Assembly: GCA_016234495.1 (NCBI GenBank)
Contig: JACRBI010000043.1
Span: 155,445 to 219,444 of the forward strand
Source of the DNA: Chloroflexota bacterium
GTDB taxonomy: Bacteria; Chloroflexota; Anaerolineae; Anaerolineales; Villigracilaceae
DNA: 64,000 bases
Reading direction: 5' to 3'
Within the stretch, counting starts at the first letter, position 1; every line of letters starts with the position of its first letter. The position numbers and the translations under genes are program-made. Under the pieces are notes generated by a model that ran no database searches, had not been told where the DNA came from, and worked only from the letters and a program-made list of their open reading frames with translations. Shown here piece after piece: positions 51,440 to 59,855 of this stretch.

Positions 51440-52253
51440 TTTTCAGGTCGTCATCCCAGTGGACAGTTTGAACTTTCCCGCCCTCGCCCAACAACTTCGG
51501 CAGTAGCATTTCCATCGTGGCGGCATCACCGGAAGTGAAAAAATCTGCGCTGCCAATTTTCCCCGATTCATGGACCAAGCCATGTACTTCCAACAATCTC
51601 CGCACCTGACGTGACACCGCGGGCGCAGGGTCAATCACACGCGCCTGCCCGCCTGCGATTTCCTGAATCAACGGAATTACAAACGGGTAATGAGTGCAGC
51701 CCAGCACGACCGTGTCAATATTTTTTTCAAGCATCGGGGTAAGCGCATCTTCCAAAATGGCGCGAGTGGCGTTTGATTCCAAATCCCCATTTTCAATTTG
51801 ACCCACCAACCCCGGGCATGTGTGCTGAAACAATTCAACGCCCGCACCGAAGCGCTCAACAACAGACGCGTACAACGCGCCCTGAAAAGTTGCAGGAGTC
51901 GCCAGCACACCGACCCTGCCGGTCTTTGTTGTCTCAGCGGCAGGTTTGACGGCAGGCTCCATGCCCACAAAAGGCACATCGGGGAATCGTCCGCGCAAAT
52001 ATTTCAACGCCGCCGCTGACGCAGTGTTGCAAGCCACAACGATCAACTTGGAGCTTTGTTCGAGTAAAAATCTTGTGATCCCCTCGGAGAATTTCTGGAT
52101 CTGCTCCATCGAGCGCGGCCCATACGGGACATGTCCCTGATCGCCAAAGTAGATCACGGATTCGTTTGGCATCTGCTCGCGCATCGCACGCAGGACGGAT
52201 AGTCCGCCTACGCCTGAGTCGAATACGCCGATGGGGAAATTGGAGGATGACAT
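51426..52253 (-). CDS. murI: Glutamate racemase
   Basis: 275 aa. Makes D-glutamate for peptidoglycan. IGVFDSGVGGLSVLRAMR, YFGDQGHVPYGPRS; the two catalytic Cys are in VACNTASAAAL (near 73) and LGCTHYPFVIP (near 184). The C-terminal 60 residues carry an additional FFTSGDAATMEMLLPKLLG segment as in many MurI. Implies a peptidoglycan-making cell. ATG 52253 follows an intergenic AATTGG palindrome. Confidence 0.96.
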   Translation of the reverse strand: MSSSNFPIGVFDSGVGGLSVLRAMREQMPNESVIYFGDQGHVPYGPRSMEQIQKFSEGITRFLLEQSSKLIVVACNTASAAALKYLRGRFPDVPFVGMEPAVKPAAETTKTGRVGVLATPATFQGALYASVVERFGAGVELFQHTCPGLVGQIENGDLESNATRAILEDALTPMLEKNIDTVVLGCTHYPFVIPLIQEIAGGQARVIDPAPAVSRQVRRLLEVHGLVHESGKIGSADFFTSGDAATMEMLLPKLLGEGGKVQTVHWDDDLKITPR

Positions 52254-52297
52254 AATTGGTAATTGGTAATTGGTAACTTACTATTTACCAATTACTC
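52254..52297. repeat. Intergenic palindrome, TAATTGG type
   Basis: Three tandem TAATTGG units on the left, with one inverted TTTACCAATTA on the right. It lies between the PuuD-like gene and murI, upstream of the murI ATG. Confidence 0.75.
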
Positions 52298-53012
52298 ATG
52301 TATTAGCCGCATCCACAAACGACTTGAACAATCTCTGCATGGACGGTTGATCTGTCAGCCATTCGGGGTGCCATTGAACCGCAACGGCATAAGGATGGTC
52401 TGGGATTTCCACAACTTCCACCAAGCCGTCGGGCGCATGACCTGCAACGCGCAAGCCGGGTGCAATATCCTTCAAGCCCTGATGGTGCAGGCTGTTGACG
52501 TTGAGCAAGGTCTCGCCAAAAATTTCAGCAGAGCGAGTGGTCTCGTCCACGTTGACGGGATGCACAATAACCCGGCGCAAATCGCCAGGATAATCATGCT
52601 CCAACGCACCTTTCAATTGAGCGGGGATATGTGTGTAAAGCGTGCCGCCCAATGCGACGTTCATCACCTGTGCGCCGCGGCAGATTCCGAGAATCGGCTT
52701 GCCGTCTCCCACGGCGGAGCGCATTAAAGTCAACTCGGTAAAATCCCGCTTCTCGTCCACCTCACCAATTCTCGGGTGGGGTGATCCGTTGAAATGCTCC
52801 TTGGCCACGTCCCCGCCGCCAGAGAAGAGAATGCCTGAGAGACGGGAATACAAGTCGCGGAAGTCTTCCTCAGAAAAAATAGCGGGAATGAGAATTGGCA
52901 ATCCGCCAGCCTGCACGATGGCGTTGATGTAGGAATGCTGCAGCGCAGTGAGCGGATGTCCGTCAGAGTCTTTGCCGTTGCGGGTGGTGATGCCGATGAG
53001 AGGTTTTGCCAT
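52296..53012 (-). CDS. Gamma-glutamyl-gamma-aminobutyrate hydrolase-like class I amidotransferase
   Basis: 238 aa, PuuD family. The nucleophile elbow is ILGICRGAQVMNVALGG (Cys), the catalytic His is in VQWHPEW and the Glu two residues on. VNSLHHQG is another family block. It hydrolyses gamma-glutamyl amides, e.g. in putrescine breakdown; the Pot-like importer 20 kb away may be related but is not linked. ATG 53012 has GGAG upstream. Confidence 0.9.
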   Translation of the reverse strand: MAKPLIGITTRNGKDSDGHPLTALQHSYINAIVQAGGLPILIPAIFSEEDFRDLYSRLSGILFSGGGDVAKEHFNGSPHPRIGEVDEKRDFTELTLMRSAVGDGKPILGICRGAQVMNVALGGTLYTHIPAQLKGALEHDYPGDLRRVIVHPVNVDETTRSAEIFGETLLNVNSLHHQGLKDIAPGLRVAGHAPDGLVEVVEIPDHPYAVAVQWHPEWLTDQPSMQRLFKSFVDAANT

Positions 53013-53028
53013 GTTCACTCCAAAACAA

Positions 53029-53065
53029 AAAGACCCTAAAGGCCTTGAAGACCTTTAGGGTCTTT
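53029..53065 (-). terminator. Rho-independent terminator of rplS
   Basis: AAAGACCCTAAAGG (53029-53042) and its complement (53052-53065), 9-nt loop; on the minus strand it ends in GGTCTTTTTGTTTT. It lies between rplS and the PuuD-like gene. Confidence 0.9.
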
Positions 53066-53086
53066 CTAAGAACCCTGTGTCGAAAA

Positions 53087-53434
53087 TTAGTCAAACTTCT
53101 GCTTAAGGCGCGCGCCTTTGCCGGTGCGGTCGCGCATGAAGTACAGCTGTGCGCGGCGAACCTTGCCATGGCGCTCGACGGCGATCTTGTCAATGCGCGG
53201 AGAGCGGAGGAGGAATGTGCGCTCCACCCCGATGCCGTTTGCAGCCATGCGGCGCACGGTCACCGATGCATCGTTGCCGCCCTTGCGCAGACGGATCACA
53301 ATTCCCTTGAATTCCTGAATACGTTCACGGTCACCTTCTTTGATCTTGACGTGTACGCTAACGGTATCACCGGAGTTCAACTGGGGGATTTTTTCATTAA
53401 TTTTGGCCTCAACGGCCTTGATAAAGTCAGTCAT
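53087..53434 (-). CDS. rplS: Ribosomal protein L19
   Basis: 115 aa. VEAKINEKIPQLNSGDTVSVHVKIKEG, RIQEFKGIVIRLRKGG, VTVRRMAANGIGVERTF and VRRAQLYFMRDRTGKGARLK are clear L19 blocks. It sits at the 30S-50S interface. ATG 53434 is preceded by AAGGAAG. It is alone here, not with rpsP-rimM-trmD. Has its own terminator. Confidence 0.97.
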   Translation of the reverse strand: MTDFIKAVEAKINEKIPQLNSGDTVSVHVKIKEGDRERIQEFKGIVIRLRKGGNDASVTVRRMAANGIGVERTFLLRSPRIDKIAVERHGKVRRAQLYFMRDRTGKGARLKQKFD

Positions 53435-53570
53435 TTTTTGCACTTCCTTGCTTTGATTGTTTGGTTTCCTGAAACGCGACGGCAGAGTATAGCACGCATT
53501 TTCTGATAATACAAGACTGGTTTTCAAATTAAACATGGCTGTAGCAAAGTCAGGAAGAACTAAATCTTTT

Positions 53571-53643
53571 GTACACGGAACTCACGGAATAGACGGATTT
53601 TTTATTTTTTAGGTAATCCGTGTTGTCCGCGTATTCCGTGTAC
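53571..53643. repeat. Intergenic palindrome with 29-nt arms
   Basis: Arms at 53571-53599 and 53615-53643, nearly complementary; outer GTACACGGAA and inner ACGGATT are exact. Each arm has three CACGGA-type units. Between fabF and rplS. Confidence 0.85.
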
Positions 53644-53647
53644 TGAA

Positions 53648-54889
53648 TTAATATTTTCTCAACGCCAGCACGGCGTTATGCCCGCCAAAGCCGAAGGCAT
53701 TGCTGATGGCAAGTGAGATTTTCGCTTCGCGTGCTGTGTTTGGGATGTAGTCAAGGTCGCATTCAGGGTCAGGTGTTTGATAGTGGATTGTCGGCGGCAG
53801 GATTCCTTCGCGGAGGGCTTGCACACAGAAGATCGCCTCCAATGCGCCGGTTGCGCCCATCATGTGCCCGGTCATGGATTTGGTGGATGAGACAGGAATC
53901 TTATAAGCCAGGTCGCCAAATGAAGCCTTGATGGCGCGAGTCTCGGATTGGTCATTCAAGACCGTGCCTGTCCCGTGAGCGTTGATATAGCCGACCTCGT
54001 CGATATTCGCGGCAGCAGAAGATAATGCCATGCGAATGGCGGCCGCGCCACCTTCGCCCTGTTCATGCGGAGCGGTCACATGGTATGCATCTGCTGTTGA
54101 GCCGTAGCCAGCCAGCTCGGCATAAATGGTTGCGCCGCGGGCTTTGGCAGCGGATTCGCGCTCAAGCACGAGCACAGCCGCACCCTCGCCCATCACCAAG
54201 CCATCGCGATTCTTGTCGAAAGGTTGGGGCGTCATTGAATGCTCATCGTTGCGGCGCGACATGGCACTTACACGGTCAAACGCGGCCACGCCCGTGGTTG
54301 TGATCGTGGATTCCGCCGCGCCTGTCAGCGCCGCGTCGATCATCCCGGTGCGCAGCATCATCAAGGCCGTGCCGATTCCATCCGACCCGGAGGCACAGGC
54401 AGAGGCAACAGAGAAGCACGGCCCTTTAATCCCGAACTCAATCGCAGTCATGCCGGAGCCGCCATTCGCCATCAACATCGGAATCAAAAACGGACTTACC
54501 CGCCGCGGGCCTTCGGTATGATTGGTCAGAATCGCTTCCTGCAATGAATGTAATCCGCCAATCGCAGAAGAAATGATCACGCCGATTCGCCCAGCATTCG
54601 CCTCGGTGATTTGCAAACCAGAATGGGTCAAAGCCTCGCGCGCGGCCGCAATTGTAAATTGTTCAAAGCGGTCGCGTCGGCGCGCCTCTTTTGCATCCAT
54701 AAAATTCTCGGGCTTAAATCCTTTTACCTCAGCCGCAATATGCACCTGCAAGGCGGCCGCACGCGAATCAAACAACGTAATCGGCGCAACCCCCGACACG
54801 CCCGCGATCAAATTATTCCAGGTTTCTTTTACATTCAAACCAAGAGGATTTACTGTCCCCATTCCTGTAATGACAATTCTCTCCTGCAT
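53648..54889 (-). CDS. fabF: 3-oxoacyl-ACP synthase II (KAS II)
   Basis: 413 aa condensing enzyme of fatty-acid elongation. N-terminal ERIVITGMGTVNPLG, active-site Cys in SVASACASG (near 164), His in NAHGTGTVLND, His in TKSMTGHMMGATG, and Lys/Phe region before it. C-terminal AISNAFGFGGHNA. SD GGAGGAG before ATG 54889. No other fab genes are adjacent, so it may belong to a scattered pathway. Confidence 0.95.
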   Translation of the reverse strand: MQERIVITGMGTVNPLGLNVKETWNNLIAGVSGVAPITLFDSRAAALQVHIAAEVKGFKPENFMDAKEARRRDRFEQFTIAAAREALTHSGLQITEANAGRIGVIISSAIGGLHSLQEAILTNHTEGPRRVSPFLIPMLMANGGSGMTAIEFGIKGPCFSVASACASGSDGIGTALMMLRTGMIDAALTGAAESTITTTGVAAFDRVSAMSRRNDEHSMTPQPFDKNRDGLVMGEGAAVLVLERESAAKARGATIYAELAGYGSTADAYHVTAPHEQGEGGAAAIRMALSSAAANIDEVGYINAHGTGTVLNDQSETRAIKASFGDLAYKIPVSSTKSMTGHMMGATGALEAIFCVQALREGILPPTIHYQTPDPECDLDYIPNTAREAKISLAISNAFGFGGHNAVLALRKY

Positions 54890-55029
54890 TTCTCCTCCAA
54901 ATTATTTTTTAGATATGATTTTACATAAAACCCCATTGGATAAAAAACGTGACGCGTGATGAAATGCCGCATCCGACTCCGCCCGGGCCTGCTCCTGCTA
55001 AAATGACATGGCCGCCCTTTGAAAATTAC

Positions 55030-55488
55030 CTACTCACCCGGCTTTGGGATGTAATCTCCCTCCACCCATTCTTCGCCATTGGGGCCGACTTCCTTCTTCC
55101 AAACCGGGACGATCTCCTTCAAGCGGTCAATGCCATAACGCGCGGCATCGAATACACCCGTGTCGCGATGCGCAGCGGTACAGGCAATTAATACCGTCGG
55201 CGTTTTGGGATACAGCCTGCCAACACGTTGAACCAGCGCAATGCCTTCGATGACCGGCCAGCGCTCGCGGATCTCATCCGCGACCTGCTTCATCTTGGAT
55301 TCAGCCATCGGCACGTAAGCCTCATATTCGAGGAATACCGTCTCATGCGGGTTATCGCGCGAAGTGACTCCGCGCACCATGCCGGTAAATATCGCCGCCG
55401 CGCCGGTGGAGGTCAGCGTGATTTTTGCCAGCAGGTCGTCCAGGTCAATTTCAGATTCGGTGATAGAGAAGATGGTTGGAAGGTTCAT
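55030..55488 (-). CDS. moaE: Molybdopterin synthase large subunit MoaE
   Basis: 152 aa. AAIFTGMVRG, FLEYEAYVPMAE, VQRVGRLYP and the catalytic Lys region RLKEIVPVWKKEV are MoaE hallmarks; the enzyme inserts two sulfurs into precursor Z (cyclic pyranopterin monophosphate) with MoaD as sulfur donor. Last of the moaC-cupin-moaD-moaE order, separated from moaD by a 27-bp perfect palindrome. Indicates molybdenum/tungsten enzymes. Confidence 0.95.
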   Translation of the reverse strand: MNLPTIFSITESEIDLDDLLAKITLTSTGAAAIFTGMVRGVTSRDNPHETVFLEYEAYVPMAESKMKQVADEIRERWPVIEGIALVQRVGRLYPKTPTVLIACTAAHRDTGVFDAARYGIDRLKEIVPVWKKEVGPNGEEWVEGDYIPKPGE

Positions 55489-55500
55489 AATATCAATTCT

Positions 55501-55527
55501 GTAGGGGCAGGGTGACCCTGCCCCTAC
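55501..55527. repeat. Perfect palindrome, GTAGGGGCAGGGT type
   Basis: GTAGGGGCAGGGT, one central G, and the exact complement. It lies between moaD and moaE within the operon. Related to the GTAGGGGCGACCC elements at 38543 and 26883. Confidence 0.9.
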
Positions 55528-55537
55528 TACGTTTGTT

Positions 55538-55786
55538 TTATCCGCCGCTTACGGGCGGGAAGAGGGCAATTTCCGCGTTGGACGGGACAACAGCTTCGTC
55601 GAAGGCGTACTCGCGGTTGATGGTGATCAAAACTGAATGCATCGATTCTTTCAGGTTGGGATAATCGGCGCAGAGTTTATCCTTCAAACCCCGAATCGTC
55701 AGGTCGGCGGGAATCTCAAGCTCAAGTGATTTTGTCCCTGCCCGGTCGCGGATGGTTGCAAAAAATAAAAGTTTAATATGATTCAT
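55538..55786 (-). CDS. moaD: Molybdopterin synthase small subunit MoaD
   Basis: 82 aa. Beta-grasp protein ending in the diagnostic PPVSGG, the C-terminal Gly-Gly that becomes a thiocarboxylate. HIKLLFFATIRDRAG is the typical N-terminus. ATG 55786 lies 2 nt after the cupin gene stop. Confidence 0.95.
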   Translation of the reverse strand: MNHIKLLFFATIRDRAGTKSLELEIPADLTIRGLKDKLCADYPNLKESMHSVLITINREYAFDEAVVPSNAEIALFPPVSGG

Positions 55787-55788
55787 CT

Positions 55789-56163
55789 CTATATCCAAAT
55801 ATTGTTTGGAGCTGTAAGTTCGTCTTTCATGTCGCCAGTGTTGACAGTACCAGCAGGCTCGATCAACAGAACATGGCACTCGTTTTCGGCAACAGGTTTG
55901 TGTTCCATACCTTTCGGGACGACGAACATCTCACCTTCTTTCAATAAAACACTCCCGTCTCGAAATAATATTTCCAATTGGCCTTTCACAACGATAAAGA
56001 CTTCATCTGTTTCAGGGTGATCGTGCCAGACAAATTCTCCATGCACTTTTGCCAGCTTGAGATGATAGTCATTCAATTGGGCGATGATTTTTGGAGACCA
56101 ATGCTCGGAGAATTTGAGAAGTTTTTCCTCAAAATTAATCGGCTGATAGTCCATATTATTCAT
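55789..56163 (-). CDS. Small cupin domain protein
   Basis: 124 aa. Cupin motif 1 [21 protein letters not shown] (His pair, Glu) and motif 2 [24 protein letters not shown] single beta-barrel metal-binding cupin. It starts within the end of moaC (8-nt overlap) and ends 2 nt before moaD, so it belongs to the molybdopterin operon, though its role there is not known. Confidence 0.88.
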   Translation of the reverse strand: MNNMDYQPINFEEKLLKFSEHWSPKIIAQLNDYHLKLAKVHGEFVWHDHPETDEVFIVVKGQLEILFRDGSVLLKEGEMFVVPKGMEHKPVAENECHVLLIEPAGTVNTGDMKDELTAPNNIWI

Positions 56164-56632
56164 TCACCACATCACCAGATCGCCCGCCATGTTTTTCGAT
56201 CAGGCGGATGTTTTGAATTCGCATCGTCTTTTCAGCGGCTTTGGCCATGTCATAGACAGTCAGCGCGGCAACAGAGACAGCGGTCAGGGCTTCCATTTCT
56301 ACGCCGGTTTTGCCGGTCACTTTCACAGCGGCGGTGATGACCACGCCCGGGAGGGATTCGTCTAGCGCGAGGTCGACATCCACTTTTGAAAGGAAGAGCG
56401 GATGACATAACGGAATCAACTCCGAGGTCCGTTTTGATGCGCTGATTCCCGCAATCTGCGCCACGGTTAAGACATCCCCTTTTTTAATTTGCCCGGCGCG
56501 AATCAAATCAAAGGTTTCTTTTTTCATGTGGACTTCACCGCGCGCGACAGCAATTCTTTCCGTATCTGGCTTCGCGCCGACATCCACCATGTGCGCGCGG
56601 CCTTGTTCGTCGAGATGAGTTAGCTTGGACAT
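56156..56632 (-). CDS. moaC: Cyclic pyranopterin monophosphate synthase MoaC
   Basis: 158 aa. [45 protein letters not shown] and [17 protein letters not shown] are MoaC-specific. It makes cyclic pyranopterin monophosphate from the MoaA product. First gene of the moa operon; moaA is not in the window. TATAAT (56640-56645) 7 nt before the ATG, no SD. Confidence 0.97.
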   Translation of the reverse strand: MSKLTHLDEQGRAHMVDVGAKPDTERIAVARGEVHMKKETFDLIRAGQIKKGDVLTVAQIAGISASKRTSELIPLCHPLFLSKVDVDLALDESLPGVVITAAVKVTGKTGVEMEALTAVSVAALTVYDMAKAAEKTMRIQNIRLIEKHGGRSGDVVNE

Positions 56633-56639
56633 GGCGGGG

Positions 56640-56645
56640 ATTATA
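56640..56645 (-). promoter_or_regulatory. -10 box for moaC (leaderless-type)
   Basis: TATAAT on the minus strand, 7 nt before ATG 56632. No SD; there is no molybdenum-cofactor riboswitch (the leader would be only a few bases). Confidence 0.55.
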
Positions 56646-56744
56646 CACGCACTTGCCATCCACAGTTGCCGCAGGTCGAGTGGCGGCGAAGTCATTCCAA
56701 TAGGCATTCTAAAAGGGAGTATCCAAAAGAATGGGCTAAAAAAC

Positions 56745-56820
56745 TTTCACCACAGAGAACACGGAGTCCACTGAGATTTTTTGAGATTTCTCTGTGATCT
56801 CTGTGCGCTCCGTGGTGAAA
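56745..56820. repeat. Intergenic palindrome, TTTCACCACAGAG type
   Basis: TTTCACCACAGAG with CACGGAG and CACTGAG units on the left; the right arm ends CTCCGTGGTGAAA. It lies between moaC and scpA, which are divergent; 56646-56890 is otherwise without recognised features. Confidence 0.8.
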
Positions 56821-56890
56821 TCTTGTGGCAAACCCACTTAATTATCCACTCCCTCTAAAATCCGCCGCCGTATCGAAACCAAGGCACTGG

Positions 56891-56896
56891 TATAAT
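56891..56896 (+). promoter_or_regulatory. -10 box for scpA
   Basis: TGG-TATAAT (extended -10) 9 nt before ATG 56906, no SD, so the leader would be two to four nucleotides. Confidence 0.55.
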
Positions 56897-56905
56897 TCGC
56901 GCGCT

Positions 56906-57679
56906 ATGGATAACCTGCTTGGAAATCAGATCACCGGCTACAAGGTGCAAACGCCCGTTTACGAAGGCCCGCTTGACCTTTTGCTGAGCCTGATCGAACG
57001 CTCTGAATTAAACATCACCGCCATTTCACTTGCCGCGGTAACGGATCAATACCTGTCGTATTTGCACGGGCTGGAGCAGATGAAGCCCGATGAAATTTCT
57101 TCGTTTCTGGTCATTGCGGCAAAACTGGTGCAGATCAAATCTGAGGCGTTACTGCCGCGCCCGATCGAGCGCGAACCCGGCGAAGAAGACCCCGGCGTCG
57201 AACTGGTTGAGTTGCTGATTTTGTACAAGCGTTACAAGGAAATCGCTGGCTGGTTGATGCAGCGGCAGGATAATAATTTACGCACACACTTGCGCGTTGC
57301 TCCGCCTCCAAAAGTAGAAGCGAAACTTGACCTTTCCAATCTCACGCTCGAAGGTTTGCTGGCCGCCGCAGAATCAGCATTCTCAAAAGGTAAGAAAAAA
57401 GAAGCGCTCGGCACAATCATCGCCGCGCCGCGCGTGACCATCCGCGAGAAGATCGAATATATCACCAGGACGATGAGGAACATTCAACGCATGACCTTCA
57501 GCGGACTCATCACAGACAAATCCACGCGCATTGAGATCGTGGTCACGTTTTTGGCCATGCTCGAATTGATCAAACGCTATCGAATTTCCGCCGTGCAAAA
57601 CGAATTATTCGGGGATATTGAATTCGAGAAAATGGACGAATGGAAGGAAGACGAAGAGATCGATATTGAGTTTGAATAG
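56906..57679 (+). CDS. scpA: Segregation and condensation protein A
   Basis: 257 aa kleisin that bridges SMC heads. YKVQTPVYEGPLDLLLSLIE, LNITAISLAAVTDQYL, FLVIAAKLVQIKSEALLP and the C-terminal winged helix with VVTFLAMLELIKRYRISAVQNELFGDIEF. ATG 56906 is the canonical start before MDNLLGNQ and follows TATAAT. scpB, usually adjacent, is absent. Terminator follows directly. Confidence 0.95.
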   Translation: MDNLLGNQITGYKVQTPVYEGPLDLLLSLIERSELNITAISLAAVTDQYLSYLHGLEQMKPDEISSFLVIAAKLVQIKSEALLPRPIEREPGEEDPGVELVELLILYKRYKEIAGWLMQRQDNNLRTHLRVAPPPKVEAKLDLSNLTLEGLLAAAESAFSKGKKKEALGTIIAAPRVTIREKIEYITRTMRNIQRMTFSGLITDKSTRIEIVVTFLAMLELIKRYRISAVQNELFGDIEFEKMDEWKEDEEIDIEFE

Positions 57680-57700
57680 GCCGCGCTTTGCGCGGCTTTT
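57680..57700 (+). terminator. Rho-independent terminator of scpA
   Basis: GCCGCGC (57680-57686), TTT loop, GCGCGGC (57690-57696), TTTT. Confidence 0.9.
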
Positions 57701-57708
57701 ATATTTCA

Positions 57709-58086
57709 CTATTTCTTTTGTTTACTCCAATAATGGGAATATATCCACAGCGCAAACACTGCCCCCAGATTATCGAATATCAGCACATCAAAAATTGACG
57801 CATTTCGCCCGGGCACAAAAGACTGGTGAAATTCATCCGTGGCGGCGTAGAACACCGACAACAGCCAGGCAAGCCAGATTCGTTTTCGGTCATATTTCAA
57901 AGCGTGGAGATAAGATAAAGCCAGCAAACCATAGCCGATAAAATGGCCTCCTTTTTTTACAAGGGAGTCCCAGCCTGAAAAAGAGGGCAGGCTGTATGAA
58001 GGTTGGGATGAAAAGGCAAAGATGGCAAGCATGATGATCAGCGCGGGAAACCATCGGGGTACAATTGAGGCGATTTTTTGCGGCAT
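57709..58086 (-). CDS. VanZ family membrane protein
   Basis: 125 aa, four membrane helices. KKGGHFIGYGLLALSYLHAL and TDEFHQSFVPGRNASIFDVL are the VanZ signature segments (His and Asp/Glu in the membrane interface). VanZ gives low-level teicoplanin resistance in enterococci; most homologs have no known role. ATG 58086 lies in the same short region from which pabB starts in the other direction. Confidence 0.88.
   Translation of the reverse strand: MPQKIASIVPRWFPALIIMLAIFAFSSQPSYSLPSFSGWDSLVKKGGHFIGYGLLALSYLHALKYDRKRIWLAWLLSVFYAATDEFHQSFVPGRNASIFDVLIFDNLGAVFALWIYSHYWSKQKK
58060..58065 (+). promoter_or_regulatory. -10 box for pabB
   Basis: TACAAT, about 30 nt before TTG 58096. It lies inside the divergent VanZ coding start. 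Confidence 0.35.
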
Positions 58087-58095
58087 GAGGCAACC

Positions 58096-59814
58096 TTGAT
58101 TCAAAAAGATGAAGTTCTGCTAAAAAGCGGCGGCGGGTGGCTGCACTTTGCAAACCCGCATTGTGTTGTGAGCGCGGACAAGGTGCAGGATGTGCGAAGC
58201 GCATTGCAAAATGTGGAAGAACTGGTGAACACAAATCACTGGCACGCGGCGGGGTTTGTCAGCTACGAAGCCGCGCCTGCTTTTGATGGCGCACTGCGCG
58301 TGCTGAGTTCGGGTGATTTTCCCTTGTTGTGGTTCGGATTATATCCCGAGCCGCGTGTGATACAGACTTCCGAGGTCATAAGAGACCTCGGAAGTTCAGT
58401 TGCGCAAAACTGGCAACCCAGCGTCGAGCGCGAAATTTACAACGCCGCAATTGACAAGGTCAAGGATTACATCGCGCAGGGGAAAACTTATCAAGTCAAC
58501 TACACCATGCGTCTGAATTCCAAATTCACCACTGATGAATGGAATTTCTTCCTGCATATCGCGCAAACTCAAAACAAATACGCGGCGTATATTGACACAG
58601 GCCGCCATGTGATCTGCTCCGCTTCACCCGAATTATTTTTCAAATTGGATGGAAATAGAATCTTCGGCAATCCCATGAAAGGGACAGTCAGGCGCGGGCG
58701 CACCACACTTGAAGACAAGGAAAAGGCCGAATGGCTGCACCGTTCGATCAAGAACCGCGCCGAAAACGTAATGATCGTGGACATGATCCGCAACGATATC
58801 GGGCGCATCGCAGAAATCGGAAGTGTGTGCGTCCCCGAGTTGTTCAAGATAGAAAAATATCCGACCCTCTTTCAAATGACCTCAACTGTGCAGGGGAAAA
58901 CAAAGGCGACCATCGCTGAAATCTTTTCGGCGCTATTCCCCTGCGCATCCATCACCGGCGCGCCGAAGGTCAGCACCATGAACATCATTGCAGAGTTGGA
59001 AACCACGCCTCGCAAGGTCTACACGGGCAGTATTGGTTACATCGCGCCGAACCGCAAAGCACAGTTCAGTGTCGCCATCCGCACCGCGTTGATCGACCGG
59101 GAAACCAAAACCGCCGAATACGGCGTCGGCGGCGGCATCGTCTGGGACTCAACCAGCGCAGACGAATACAGCGAAGCCCTGCTCAAAGCCCGCGTGTTGA
59201 CAGAATCACCAATCGAATTTTCCCTGCTCGAAACCATCTTGTGGACTCCGCAGGGTGGATATTTTCTGCTCGATAAACATATTCAACGACTGCGGGATTC
59301 TGCCGACTATTTCGACGCTTCGTTTCCAACCGAAAACCTGATCCTGCACCTTGAAAGAATCTCCGCTGGATTTAATTCACCGCAACGCGTGCGAATCCTG
59401 GTGAACAAGACTGGTGAAATAGCCACGGAAGCAAACGACTTCTCGATCTTGAATAAACCGTTCAAGGCGAGGCTGGCAAAACAGCCAATGAATTCAAGCG
59501 ATGTTTTTCTTTATCACAAAACTACGAATCGAAAAATTTATCCAATCCCTCCTGATGGATTCGATGATATTTTGCTCTATAACGAAAATAACGAGCTGAC
59601 CGAATTCACGATCGGCAACCTGGTCGTTGAAATGAACGGGGAATTGTTCACCCCCCCAATTTCCTGCGGACTTTTAGCCGGCACATTCCGGGCGCATTTG
59701 CTGGAAGCAGGAAAAATCAAGGAACGGGTGATCTTCATAGGCGAATTGCAAAGCTGCTCAAAAATTTTCCTGATCAACTCTGTTCGGAAATGGGTGGAAG
59801 TTGAATTGGATTAA
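58096..59814 (+). CDS. pabB: Aminodeoxychorismate synthase component I fused to aminodeoxychorismate lyase (PabB-PabC)
   Basis: 572 aa. The first about 350 residues are a chorismate-binding PabB: YIAQGKTYQVNYTMRL, PELFFKLDG, PMKGTVRRG, MIVDMIRNDIGRIAE, FPCASITGAPKVSTM, TGSIGYIAPN, GGGIVWDS. The C-terminal about 200 residues are a class IV PLP aminotransferase-like lyase: SLLETILW, QRLRDSADYF, HKTTNRKIYPI (PLP Lys), NNELTEFTIGNLVV and PPISCGLLAGTFR. Together they turn chorismate to p-aminobenzoate for folate, with a separate PabA glutaminase. TTG 58096 with GAGG 5 nt upstream is favoured over TTG 58078. Confidence 0.94.
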   Translation: MIQKDEVLLKSGGGWLHFANPHCVVSADKVQDVRSALQNVEELVNTNHWHAAGFVSYEAAPAFDGALRVLSSGDFPLLWFGLYPEPRVIQTSEVIRDLGSSVAQNWQPSVEREIYNAAIDKVKDYIAQGKTYQVNYTMRLNSKFTTDEWNFFLHIAQTQNKYAAYIDTGRHVICSASPELFFKLDGNRIFGNPMKGTVRRGRTTLEDKEKAEWLHRSIKNRAENVMIVDMIRNDIGRIAEIGSVCVPELFKIEKYPTLFQMTSTVQGKTKATIAEIFSALFPCASITGAPKVSTMNIIAELETTPRKVYTGSIGYIAPNRKAQFSVAIRTALIDRETKTAEYGVGGGIVWDSTSADEYSEALLKARVLTESPIEFSLLETILWTPQGGYFLLDKHIQRLRDSADYFDASFPTENLILHLERISAGFNSPQRVRILVNKTGEIATEANDFSILNKPFKARLAKQPMNSSDVFLYHKTTNRKIYPIPPDGFDDILLYNENNELTEFTIGNLVVEMNGELFTPPISCGLLAGTFRAHLLEAGKIKERVIFIGELQSCSKIFLINSVRKWVEVELD

Positions 59815-59842
59815 AAAAACCGCCGCCTGTTTCCAGGCGGCA
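59811..59842 (-). terminator. Rho-independent terminator of the lipoprotein gene
   Basis: GCCGCCTG (59822-59829) with its complement CAGGCGGC (59834-59841); on the minus strand it is followed by a T run (AAAAAAA on plus strand at 59813-59819). Confidence 0.9.
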
Positions 59843-59855
59843 GTTGGTGGGCAGG

